Below the pieces are notes generated by a model. The model was given only the letters and a program-made list of their open reading frames with translations. It searched no databases and was not told where the DNA came from. A DNA stretch of 64,000 bases from Herbiconiux sp. A18JL235 (GTDB taxonomy: Bacteria > Actinomycetota > Actinomycetes > Actinomycetales > Microbacteriaceae). Positions 25,485 through 33,054 of the stretch are shown piece by piece. The stretch covers positions 3,807 to 67,806 of the forward strand of contig NZ_CP162512.1 of assembly GCF_040939305.1 (NCBI RefSeq), written 5' to 3'. Every line of letters begins with the position of its first letter. The stretch's first letter is position 1. The translations under genes and the position numbers were made by a program.

Positions 25485-26237
25485 TCAGTGGGCTTCGACA
25501 GGTTGAGGGACCACGACGTCGCCCGCCGTGCGGGCGGCGGGCGGGTAGAGCACGAGCAGCAGGCCGAGGCCGAGGGCGGCGCCGACGAGCTGGGCGAGGA
25601 TGAACGGGGCGACGGATGCGGGGGCGATGCCGGCGAAGGTGTCGGTGAACGTGCGGGCGATCGTCACGGCAGGGTTCGCGAACGACGTCGAGCTGGTGAA
25701 CCAGTACGCCGCCCCGATGTACGCGCCGACCGCGGCCGCGGTGACCGCACCCTTCCCGGTGCGGGCGAGCGCGAAGATCAGCAGCACCAGGCCCGCCGTA
25801 GCCACGACTTCCCCGACCAGGTGCCCGCCGGATGCCCGATCAGTGGTCGAGAGTGCCGGGGCGACGTCGAACATGACTCCGGCCAGCAGGGTGCCGGCGA
25901 TGCCGCCCGCGATCTGCGCGAGCAGGTACGGGCCGAGGTCGCGGCCCGGGAGGCCGTGGCCACGACGGCCGATGAGCCAATCCGCGATCGACACGACCGG
26001 GTTGAAGTGCGCCCCTGACACCGGGCCGAGCATCAGGATCAGCACCGCCAGGCCGAGCGCGGTGGCGATGCTGTTCTCCAGCAGTTGCAAGCCGACGTCG
26101 CCGGCCGAGAGCTGCTGCGCCGCGATCCCGGAGCCCACGACGACCGTCACGAGCAGGCCGGTGCCGACGAATTCAGCGATCACCCGGCGCGCCAGATGCG
26201 GGCGGGACAGCTCGGGGTGAGGGTGTGGGATCTTCAT
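25485..26237 (-). CDS. MIP family channel (aquaglyceroporin-like)
   Basis: A 250-residue protein with six hydrophobic segments and two half-helix motifs: NPVVS in the first half (HFNPVVSIADW) and NPAVT in the second (FANPAVTIARTF). The N-terminus is a short polar tail before the first segment. In ars operons such channels let arsenite leave by diffusion (as with AqpS of Sinorhizobium), which suits a cluster that lacks a pump. The start was placed at the ATG of the short polar tail; an upstream frame reaching into the regulator is implausible. Divergent from the ArsR-ArsC fusion, with a dyad operator between. Confidence 0.85.
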   Translation of the reverse strand: MKIPHPHPELSRPHLARRVIAEFVGTGLLVTVVVGSGIAAQQLSAGDVGLQLLENSIATALGLAVLILMLGPVSGAHFNPVVSIADWLIGRRGHGLPGRDLGPYLLAQIAGGIAGTLLAGVMFDVAPALSTTDRASGGHLVGEVVATAGLVLLIFALARTGKGAVTAAAVGAYIGAAYWFTSSTSFANPAVTIARTFTDTFAGIAPASVAPFILAQLVGAALGLGLLLVLYPPAARTAGDVVVPQPVEAH

Positions 26238-26246
26238 GTCGGCCCC

Positions 26247-26279
26247 ATCTTGACTCGAACCAACTAGTTCAGTCAAGAT
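26247..26279. promoter_or_regulatory. ArsR-type dyad operator between aquaporin and ArsR-ArsC genes
   Basis: ATCTTGACT and AGTCAAGAT are perfect inverted 9-mers separated by 15 bases that contain an inner GAAC/GTTC pair. The site lies 10 bases from the aquaporin start and 7 bases from the fusion-gene start, so a single regulator could control both directions. Confidence 0.65.
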
Positions 26280-26286
26280 TGAAACA

Positions 26287-26961
26287 ATGAACATTGAACG
26301 AAGTGAAGAGTTGGAGCGGCGGGCAGCAAAGCACGCCGCGCTCAGCGAGCCGGCACGGCTGCGCATCGTCGACCTGCTCACGCTGGGCGACCTCTCCCCC
26401 ACCGAAATCCAGGTCGCGCTCGGCATCCGCTCGAACCTCATCACTCATCATCTGAACGCCCTGGAGGCGGTCGGCATGATCGCCCGGACCCGATCGGAGG
26501 CCGACAAGCGGCGCTCCTACGTGCACCTGACCGACACCGCACTCGACGGGCTCACCCCGGGCGCAGTGGGCCGCGCCGACCGGGTGGTGTTCGTCTGCAC
26601 CGCGAACTCCGCCCGATCGCAGCTCGCGGCCGCGCTCTGGGAGCAGCAATCGGCCATCCCGGCCACGTCCGGGGGTACGCATCCGGCCGAGCAAATCGAC
26701 GCAGGCGCGATCGCCGCCGCTCGCCGTCACGACCTCACTCTCGCGGATGTGCGACCGCGCATCCTCGCTGATGTGCTCACGGACACCGATTTCGTTGTCA
26801 CCGTCTGCGATAACGCTCATGAAGAGTTGGGCGTGACCGGGAACCTCCACTGGTCGATCCCGGACCCGGTTCGGATCGGCACCGTTGCCGCGTTCGACAC
26901 CGCTTACGCCGAGCTGCAACGACGCATCTCGGACCTCGCTCCGCGGCTCGCCGCATCCTGA
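26287..26961 (+). CDS. ArsR repressor fused to LMW-phosphatase (ArsC-type) domain
   Basis: A 224-residue fusion. Residues 1-90 form an ArsR/SmtB winged helix (LSEPARLRIVDLL, NLITHHLNALEAVGMI). Residues ~98-224 form a low-molecular-weight phosphatase-like domain with the P-loop CTANSARSQ and the general-acid DP loop (IPDPVRIG). An ArsC-like domain joined to ArsR could let the sensor read or reduce arsenate, or act on tyrosine phosphate. The fusion is known in actinobacterial ars clusters. It is 13 bases upstream of the next arsC-like gene and probably controls the divergent aquaporin gene through the operator. Confidence 0.8.
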   Translation: MNIERSEELERRAAKHAALSEPARLRIVDLLTLGDLSPTEIQVALGIRSNLITHHLNALEAVGMIARTRSEADKRRSYVHLTDTALDGLTPGAVGRADRVVFVCTANSARSQLAAALWEQQSAIPATSGGTHPAEQIDAGAIAAARRHDLTLADVRPRILADVLTDTDFVVTVCDNAHEELGVTGNLHWSIPDPVRIGTVAAFDTAYAELQRRISDLAPRLAAS

Positions 26962-26974
26962 AAGGGAGCACCCC

Positions 26975-27631
26975 ATGAATCCCGCCATCACCCTCGATCA
27001 GCAGTACGCGTTAAAGACCGCGGCCACCCGCCTCGAACGCGAGTTCGCCGGCACCTTCAACGTGGAGACGATCGAACGGTTCCTGCATTCCTCCTACGAC
27101 CAGTTCGCGGGACGTGCGAAAGTCACCACGTTCTTGCCGCTGCTGGCCGAGAAGTTCGCCCGCCAACGGCTGAGCGCCCTCGCCCGAGTCGAGGGAAAGC
27201 ACCTCGACGGCAAACCCACCGTGCTGTTCCTCTGCATCCACAACGCCGGCCGCTCCCAGATGGCCCTCGGGTTCTTCGAGCACTACGCCGGCGAGAACGC
27301 GGTCGCCTGGTCGGGTGGTTCAGAACCGGGCGACCAGGTGAACGGTGAAGCGATCGCCGTGATGACCGAGCGCGGTATCGACATCTCGAACGAGTACCCG
27401 AAGCCGTGGACGGATGAGGTCGTGCGCGCCGCAGACGTCGTGATCACGATGGGCTGCGGCGACGCCTGCCCGATCTTCCCCGGGAAACGCTACGAGGAAT
27501 GGGTGCTCGACGACCCGGCCGGGTTGACCGCCACGGATATCCGGCCGATTCGCGACGAGATCGAGCGCCGCGTCCTCGCCCTGCTCGACGAGCTACACGT
27601 CGCCCCTCGCTTCACCAGCTCACACGCCTGA
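26975..27631 (+). CDS. arsC: Arsenate reductase with N-terminal helical domain
   Basis: A 218-residue protein. An N-terminal helical bundle (about 1-75, LEREFAGTFNVETIERFLHS) precedes the LMW-phosphatase fold with P-loop CIHNAGRSQM (about 84-93). The general-acid loop LDDPAG is present. The N-terminal bundle is typical of arsenate-mycothiol transferase-type enzymes of actinobacteria, so mycothiol/mycoredoxin is the likely reductant. AAAGGGAG precedes the ATG by 5-11 bases. Sits between the fusion and a second ArsC. Confidence 0.8.
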   Translation: MNPAITLDQQYALKTAATRLEREFAGTFNVETIERFLHSSYDQFAGRAKVTTFLPLLAEKFARQRLSALARVEGKHLDGKPTVLFLCIHNAGRSQMALGFFEHYAGENAVAWSGGSEPGDQVNGEAIAVMTERGIDISNEYPKPWTDEVVRAADVVITMGCGDACPIFPGKRYEEWVLDDPAGLTATDIRPIRDEIERRVLALLDELHVAPRFTSSHA

Positions 27632-27659
27632 CCATCCGAACGACTACTGAAAGCGATCC

Positions 27660-28055
27660 ATGACCGCCACCCCCACCGTCCTGTTCATCTGCCAGCACAA
27701 CGCCGGCCGCTCCCAGCTCGGGGCCGCGCTCCTCGACCACCTGGCCGGCGACCGGTTCACCGCGACCTCGGCCGGGCTCTCGCCCGCCGACGAGGTGAAC
27801 CCGGCCGTGGCCGCAACGGTCGCTGAGCTGGGTGTCGATATCTCGGGGAACGTGCCCCGCGCGGTCACGACCGCGGACCTCGACGAGGCCGACATTGTGG
27901 TGCTGATGAAGCCAGGACTCGCCCTGCCGTCGACGCCGCGCGGCGAGGTGCTGGAGTGGTCGTTCCCGAACCCGGAGGCATGGGACGCCGAGGCGGTGCG
28001 GCCGCTGCGCGAGGCCGCGGCCGCGCAGATTCAGTCGACGCTCCTGGCCCGCTAG
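27660..28055 (+). CDS. Second ArsC-like protein, with Asn in the acid loop
   Basis: A 131-residue compact LMW-phosphatase-fold protein with P-loop CQHNAGRSQ (about 11-19) and the VLMKPG segment. The usual acidic DP motif reads FPNPEAWD, so Asn replaces the general-acid Asp; that change would weaken a phosphatase but may be tolerated for arsenate reduction, where the nearby Asp could substitute. It is 28 bases downstream of the previous arsC-like gene and converges with the flavoprotein gene, so it likely ends the operon. Confidence 0.75.
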   Translation: MTATPTVLFICQHNAGRSQLGAALLDHLAGDRFTATSAGLSPADEVNPAVAATVAELGVDISGNVPRAVTTADLDEADIVVLMKPGLALPSTPRGEVLEWSFPNPEAWDAEAVRPLREAAAAQIQSTLLAR

Positions 28056-28066
28056 ACCCCGACCGG

Positions 28067-29410
28067 CTAGACCGAGGCGGGGGCGCGGCCGATCTGGATC
28101 AGCGGCTGCTCCGGGAGCGCGCAGCAGCTCCCTCCGATCGCGGTCCCGGTCGAGTCGAACAGGCCCGCTCCCCCGCACACGCCGGTGTCGGGCAGCACCA
28201 GCTCGACCCGGGCCGCGGCCTCGTGATCGCCCGCGAGCTCCGCGACGACGGAACGAACCTGCTCGTAGCCGGTCATCGCCAGGAACGTCGGTGCGCGCCC
28301 GTAGGACTTCGCGCCGACCAGGTAGAAGTTCGGCTCCGGCTGGGCGAGATCGGCGGCGCCGGTCGCGGCGACCGAGCCGCAGGAGTGCAGGTTGGGGTCG
28401 ACCTCGGCCGCGATCCGCACCGGCGCCTGCAACGTCGCGTCCAGCTCCAGTCGCAGCTCCGACAGGAACGACAGATCGGGCCGGAACCCGGTCAGAACGG
28501 CGACGTGATCGGCGGCGGGCAGGGTGCGGCCGTCCTCGCTGGTGAGCAGCACCCGGTCACCGTCCCGGGCGATCTTCTCGACCCGGAACCCGGTCACCAG
28601 GTCGATCAAGCCGGCATCGACGAACTCTTTCGCGGTGATGCCGAGCTGGCCGCGGGCGGGCAGCTCGTCGGCCTCTCCCCCGCCGAAGGTGTTGCCGACC
28701 GTCCCGCGGCGCAGCACCCAGGTGACTTTCGTCGACGGGTCGCGGCGCGCGATCCGGCCGAGCGCGATCACGGCCGTCACGGCCGAGTGCCCCGACCCGA
28801 CGACGACGCTGTGCGTGCCCTCGTACTTCGTACGGCTCCGGTAGTCCGGGATGCGGTACTCCAGCAGCTCCGCGGCCGCACGCTCCCCGAGCGCAGGCAG
28901 GCCGTCGGCGCCGGCCGGGTTCGGCGCCGACCAGGTGCCGGAGGCGTCGATCACCGCACGCGCATCGACCCGATACTCGGTGCCGTCGACGGCTTCGACG
29001 TGCACAGTGAAGGGCTGCTCCGCCCGTCCCGCGTCGACCAGGCGGTCACGGCCGCGCCGGGAGACACCGACGACACGGGCGCCGTAGCGGATACGGTCGC
29101 CCAGCTCGGCGGCGAGCGGGGCGAGGTAGCCGCTGATCCATTGCACGCCCGTCGGGTAGCCGGTCGTCGGCGCTTCCCAGCCGGTGGGCTCGAGCAGCCG
29201 GGCCGCGGCCTTGTCGACCAGCTCGCTCCACTCCGAGAACAACCGCACATGCCCCCACTCGGACACGGCGGCCGCGGCGCTCTCGCCGGCCTCGAACACC
29301 AGCACCGGCTGGTCGCGCTCGACCAGGTGGGCCGCAGCAGCCAATCCCTGGGGGCCGGCACCGATCACGACGACTGGTAGTTCGTTCCGCACCGTCAACT
29401 CCTCACACAT
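28067..29410 (-). CDS. FAD-dependent monooxygenase-like flavoprotein (ArsO-like)
   Basis: A 447-residue protein with two Rossmann dinucleotide motifs: FAD site VIGAGPQGLAAAAH (about 12-25) and NADPH site VVGSGHSAVTAVI (about 206-218), as in flavin monooxygenases. It ends with a Cys-rich tail (TGVCGGAGLF and GSCCALPEQP), unusual for the family and a possible arsenic or metal site. ArsO-like proteins are named for position in ars operons; their reaction is uncertain. It is divergent from arsR, sharing the operator at 29423-29446. I chose the ATG with GAGG upstream rather than a TTG six bases earlier. Confidence 0.7.
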   Translation of the reverse strand: MCEELTVRNELPVVVIGAGPQGLAAAAHLVERDQPVLVFEAGESAAAAVSEWGHVRLFSEWSELVDKAAARLLEPTGWEAPTTGYPTGVQWISGYLAPLAAELGDRIRYGARVVGVSRRGRDRLVDAGRAEQPFTVHVEAVDGTEYRVDARAVIDASGTWSAPNPAGADGLPALGERAAAELLEYRIPDYRSRTKYEGTHSVVVGSGHSAVTAVIALGRIARRDPSTKVTWVLRRGTVGNTFGGGEADELPARGQLGITAKEFVDAGLIDLVTGFRVEKIARDGDRVLLTSEDGRTLPAADHVAVLTGFRPDLSFLSELRLELDATLQAPVRIAAEVDPNLHSCGSVAATGAADLAQPEPNFYLVGAKSYGRAPTFLAMTGYEQVRSVVAELAGDHEAAARVELVLPDTGVCGGAGLFDSTGTAIGGSCCALPEQPLIQIGRAPASV

Positions 29411-29422
29411 CGACAAACCTCA

Positions 29423-29446
29423 ATGCATCGAGATTGGTCGATGCAT
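29423..29446. promoter_or_regulatory. ArsR-type dyad operator between arsR and the flavoprotein gene
   Basis: ATGCATCGA and TCGATGCAT are perfect inverted 9-mers with a 6-base spacer. A site this short between two divergent starts (29410 and 29482) is the likely binding site for the ArsR at 29482. Confidence 0.7.
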
Positions 29447-29481
29447 CGACAGATGTCAATACGACGTGCGAGAATCGGACT

Positions 29482-29829
29482 ATGACGATCGCTCTGCCCC
29501 TTCTGGCCACGGATGCGGCCGCGTGCTGCACGCCCGTCACCGGCGGGGTGCTCACGGCCGAGGAAGCCGAGCGCATCGCCCGCACCTTTAAGGCGCTCGG
29601 TGACCCGACCCGGGTGCGCCTGCTGTCGCTGATCGCGGCGAGCGAGGGCGGGGAGGCGTGCATCTGCGACCTCACCGAGCCCGTCGGACTGTCGCAGCCG
29701 ACCGTGTCGCATCACATGAAACAACTCGTCGACGCCGGCCTCGCCGTGCGCGAGCAGCGCGGCCGCTGGGCCTACTACCGCGTCGTCGACGACGCCCTCG
29801 ACCGAGCGGCCCAAGCCCTCCGCCCATGA
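29482..29829 (+). CDS. arsR: ArsR family arsenic-responsive repressor
   Basis: A 115-residue ArsR/SmtB repressor: FKALGDPTRVRLLSLI, CICDLTEPVGLSQPTVSHHM (recognition helix), GLAVREQRGRWAYYRV (wing). Cys in CICDL at the recognition helix start matches the As(III)-sensing Cys pair; an additional N-terminal ACC motif may be a third ligand set. I chose the ATG that gives a normal-length N-terminus; a longer in-frame start exists. The ATGA overlap couples it to the acetyltransferase. Divergent from the ArsO-like gene. Confidence 0.85.
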   Translation: MTIALPLLATDAAACCTPVTGGVLTAEEAERIARTFKALGDPTRVRLLSLIAASEGGEACICDLTEPVGLSQPTVSHHMKQLVDAGLAVREQRGRWAYYRVVDDALDRAAQALRP

Positions 29830-30341
29830 CCGGCCCGGTGACCATCCGGCCGATGACCGCCGCCGACTGGCCGGCCGTCGAGGCGATCTACCGAGCCGGC
29901 ATCGCCACCGGCAACGCAACCTTCGAAGCCGAACCGCCGAGCTGGGAGCACTTCGACGCCGGCAAGCTCCACGCCGGCCGCCTCGTGGCTACCGCCGGCA
30001 CCGGGGCCGTGCTGGGGTGGGTGGCGGCATCCCCCGTGTCAGCCCGGGAGGTCTACCGGGGCGTGGTCGAGCACTCCGTGTATGTCGCCCCCGCAGCCTC
30101 CGGGAAGGGTGTCGGCCGGCAGCTCGTGGACGCGTTCATCAGCGCCGCGGAAGGCGCCGGCATCTGGACGATTCAATCCAGCATCTTTCCCGAGAACACC
30201 GCCAGCCTCGCCCTTCACGATCGTGCCGGCTTCCGCCGGATCGGCACCCGTGAGCGCATCGCTCTGATGACCTACGGCCCCTGGGCTGGCCAGTGGCGCG
30301 ACACCATCCTCATCGAGAGGCGTAGCACCGGCGCGCACTAG
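29826..30341 (+). CDS. GNAT acetyltransferase, ArsN1-like (arsinothricin/phosphinothricin type)
   Basis: A 171-residue GNAT protein. The N-terminal motif YRAGIATGNATFEAEPPSW (about 21-39) and the acetyl-CoA loop SGKGVGRQLV (about 95-104) match the PAT/ArsN1 group, which inactivates phosphinothricin-type compounds including arsinothricin. The later HDRAGFRRIG strand and MTYGPW tail also fit. Overlap with the arsR stop (ATGA) suggests arsenic control. A role against the arsenic-containing antibiotic arsinothricin is therefore plausible; a pat-like glufosinate resistance is the alternative. Confidence 0.75.
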   Translation: MTGPVTIRPMTAADWPAVEAIYRAGIATGNATFEAEPPSWEHFDAGKLHAGRLVATAGTGAVLGWVAASPVSAREVYRGVVEHSVYVAPAASGKGVGRQLVDAFISAAEGAGIWTIQSSIFPENTASLALHDRAGFRRIGTRERIALMTYGPWAGQWRDTILIERRSTGAH

Positions 30342-30374
30342 ATTAATCGTCAGCGTTCACTGTATGGTCAGCGT

Positions 30375-30734
30375 GTGCTGACTATTGCTTCTCAACTGGA
30401 CGTGATGAACCGGCTCGGCCGCGCGATGGCTGACCCGACGCGATCGCGGATTTTGCTGAGTCTGATCGAGCAGCCCGGATATCCGGCCGAACTCGCGCGT
30501 GATCTGGAGCTGACGCGCTCGAACGTGTCGAATCACCTGACGTGCTTGCGCGGGTGCGGAATTGTCGCCGCAATCCCGGAAGGCCGGCAGACCCGGTACG
30601 AGATCGCCGACCCCCATCTGACTCGCGCGCTTCTCGGCCTGGTGGATGTGGTGCTCGCGGTAGAGGACGGCACGGGGTGCATTGACGACAACTGCGATGT
30701 GCCGCTGTGCTGCGGAACTGGGGCGACAGCGTGA
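30375..30734 (+). CDS. cmtR: CmtR-like Cd/Pb-sensing ArsR-family repressor
   Basis: A 119-residue ArsR-family repressor very like mycobacterial CmtR: LGRAMADPTRSRILLSLIEQ, LTRSNVSNHLTCLRGCG with the metal-binding Cys pair (LTCLRGCG), and QTRYEIADPHL. Downstream Cys residues (GTGCIDDNCDVPLCC) may complete the metal site; CmtR of M. tuberculosis uses a C-terminal Cys. GTG start, with a -10-like TATGGT ending 8 bases upstream, so the mRNA is probably leaderless. The GTGA overlap with the ATPase gene means the two are co-translated. Confidence 0.8.
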   Translation: MLTIASQLDVMNRLGRAMADPTRSRILLSLIEQPGYPAELARDLELTRSNVSNHLTCLRGCGIVAAIPEGRQTRYEIADPHLTRALLGLVDVVLAVEDGTGCIDDNCDVPLCCGTGATA

Positions 30735-32773
30735 GCAAAGAATGCTGCGGTCCCGACGAACCACTCTCGCTGTCGATCGGCAACCGGACTCCACTGAGTG
30801 CGCCCCACACGGCCGTTCATGAGACGCACAACAACGATGAGCACAGCCACAACTCCGACGACCACGATCACGGCGACGACGGTGAGGAGCTAACGGTTTG
30901 GTGGAAGGACCGGAAATTGTTGGTGCCGATCGCCGCCGGCTTCCTTCTTGCGGTCGGCTACATACTCGAGTGGACCGGATTCGACCTGGCCGGCACGATC
31001 ATCCTCGCACTCAGCCTGGTCGCTGGCGCGTCGACGTTCGTCCCTGGAGCGATCCGCCGTCTTATGCGCCGTCGTCTGGGCGTCGGACTGCTGATGACGA
31101 TCGCCGCGCTGGGCGCTGTACTCCTCGGTTACATCGGCGAGGCAGCCGCGCTGGCCTTCCTGTTCTCTATTGCTGAAGCTCTCGAGGATCGGGCGATGGA
31201 TCGAGCACGGCACGGACTTCGTTCGCTGCTCGCCCTTGTACCCGAAACCGCAACGGTCTCTCGGCTTGCCGGCGCGGTCGAGGTACCGACGGCCGACATT
31301 CAGGAACTCGATATCCTGCTCGTCAAGGCGGGCGAACGCGTGGCCACCGACGGGATCGTGACCTCGGGGCGGAGCAGCATCGATGCCTCCGCGATCACGG
31401 GAGAATCCATACCTGTTGAAGTCGGTCCGGGCGATTCGGTTCCCGCCGGCGCTATCAATGGTGGTGGCAGCCTCCAGATCGAGGCCACAGCGAACGGCCG
31501 CGACAACTCTCTCACCACGATCGTGCGCCTCGTTGAGCAAGCACAGGCTCGTAAGGGCGAGCGTGCCCGGTTGGCTGACCGTATTGCCCGGCCGCTCGTG
31601 CCGATCGTGTTGGTGGTCGCCGCGCTGGTCGCCCTGTTTGGACTTCTGATCGGAGATCCTCTGACGTGGACCGAGCGGGCCTTGGTTGTTCTCGTCGCCG
31701 CGTCGCCGTGCGCCCTGGCGATTGCAGTCCCTGTAACCGTCATTTCAGCGATTGGCGCGGCGAGCCGCTTCGGGGTGGTGATCAAGTCCGGAGAAGCCTT
31801 CGAGCAGCTCGGTGCCGTGTCCACTGTCGCATTCGATAAGACCGGAACGCTCACGCGCAACAAGCCAGAGGTCGTCGCCATCGAGACCGCGACGGGTGTC
31901 GAGCGCTCTCGTGTTCTGGAGGTTGCAGCAGCGCTCGAAGCCCATTCCACGCACCCTCTGGCAACCGCAATCCTCGCCGAGCAGCCACACCCGCCGCTCG
32001 TCGCTGATGTTGTCGAAAACCCGGGACATGGTATTTCGGGTTCGCTCGACGGAATAACAGTCAGGGTCGGTAGCCCCCGCTGGGTCTCCGCGGGCGCACT
32101 GCAGAATCGCTGCGTGGCGTTGGAGACGGATGGGATGACCGTGATCGTTGTCGAGATCGATGGCACCACAGCAGGGCTCATCGGAATCCGCGACGAACTC
32201 AAGCCGGAAGCTGCGGCCTCGATCGCCGAGCTCAACGCCATGGGCGTGACAACCATCATGCTCACGGGTGACAATTCGCGGACGGCAGCCGCACTCGCAC
32301 ACCAGGTCGGTATCACCGACTACCGCGCCGAACAGCTGCCCGCCAACAAAGCGGCAGCGATCGAGCAGCTCCGGTCCGGCACTCGCACGGCGATGATCGG
32401 CGACGGCATCAACGACGCACCCGCTCTCGCGGCCGCCGATGTGGGGATAGCCATGGGTGCCACGGGATCGGCCGCAGCCATCGAGTCGGCGGATGTCGCG
32501 TTCACCGGCACAGACCTTCGGCTCATCCCTCAGGCGGTCGCCCATGCTCGCCGCGGCAGGCGCATCATGACCGGCAACATCGTGCTCGCGCTGGCGATCA
32601 TCATCGTGCTGTTCCCGCTCGCCCTGTTCGGTGTACTCGGGCTCGCCGGTGTGGTACTCGTGCATGAGATCGCCGAAGTCATCGTCATCGCAAATGGCCT
32701 GCGGGCAGCTCGAGGGCGGGCTGTCCTGCCCGCACTCCCCCAGCCTGATCGAGCGCTAGTCAACACGCCCTAA
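30731..32773 (+). CDS. Heavy-metal P-type ATPase with SPC motif
   Basis: A 680-residue P1B ATPase. An unusual N-terminus has ECCGPDEP and a His/Asp-rich segment (HSHNSDDHDHGDDGE), but no HMA fold. The membrane motif is SPC (AASPCALAIAVP), typical of the P1B-4 subgroup, with FDKTGTLTRN, HSTHPLATAIL and GDGINDAP. P1B-4 enzymes export Co2+, Ni2+, Fe2+ or Cd/Pb depending on the member; next to a CmtR, cadmium/lead is likely, as for mycobacterial CtpG. GTG start overlaps the cmtR stop. Confidence 0.8.
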   Translation: MSKECCGPDEPLSLSIGNRTPLSAPHTAVHETHNNDEHSHNSDDHDHGDDGEELTVWWKDRKLLVPIAAGFLLAVGYILEWTGFDLAGTIILALSLVAGASTFVPGAIRRLMRRRLGVGLLMTIAALGAVLLGYIGEAAALAFLFSIAEALEDRAMDRARHGLRSLLALVPETATVSRLAGAVEVPTADIQELDILLVKAGERVATDGIVTSGRSSIDASAITGESIPVEVGPGDSVPAGAINGGGSLQIEATANGRDNSLTTIVRLVEQAQARKGERARLADRIARPLVPIVLVVAALVALFGLLIGDPLTWTERALVVLVAASPCALAIAVPVTVISAIGAASRFGVVIKSGEAFEQLGAVSTVAFDKTGTLTRNKPEVVAIETATGVERSRVLEVAAALEAHSTHPLATAILAEQPHPPLVADVVENPGHGISGSLDGITVRVGSPRWVSAGALQNRCVALETDGMTVIVVEIDGTTAGLIGIRDELKPEAAASIAELNAMGVTTIMLTGDNSRTAAALAHQVGITDYRAEQLPANKAAAIEQLRSGTRTAMIGDGINDAPALAAADVGIAMGATGSAAAIESADVAFTGTDLRLIPQAVAHARRGRRIMTGNIVLALAIIIVLFPLALFGVLGLAGVVLVHEIAEVIVIANGLRAARGRAVLPALPQPDRALVNTP

Positions 32774-32789
32774 CCATGCGGAAGAAGAC

Positions 32790-32978
32790 ATGCGACCAAA
32801 CGGGCTTCGACTCGCGTACCTGACCCTAGTGCTGCTGGGTCTCTCTTGCGTCGTCCTCATAGTCGCAGCGAGCACCACTGGCCTTGCACATAGCATCTCG
32901 ACGTGGGTGGCAGGGGGTCTTCTCCTCTCGGGCTGGGTGTCAGGTAACCGAATTCGAACTTCACGAAAGGGTCGATGA
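32790..32978 (+). CDS. Small two-helix membrane protein
   Basis: A 62-residue protein with two hydrophobic segments (LAYLTLVLLGLSCVVLIVAA and STWVAGGLLLSGWVSG) and a basic C-terminus (RIRTSRKGR). Similar in size and layout to the protein at 42691. It lies 16 bases downstream of the ATPase stop, so is probably the last gene of that operon. Function not known. Confidence 0.5.
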   Translation: MRPNGLRLAYLTLVLLGLSCVVLIVAASTTGLAHSISTWVAGGLLLSGWVSGNRIRTSRKGR

Positions 32979-33054
32979 ACAGTCCGGCGATTGTACAGAT
33001 TTGGCTTGATAGTTTGTAGACGAAATATCGACAGTTCGCCGATTGCAGAGGCCC

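Noticed and set aside
23985..26018. 677-codon plus-strand open frame
   Set aside because: Antisense to the flavoprotein and aquaporin genes, whose motifs are clear; Gly/Arg/Asp-rich product typical of shadow frames.
27956..29380. 474-codon plus-strand open frame
   Set aside because: Antisense to the ArsO-like gene; composition is typical of a shadow frame.
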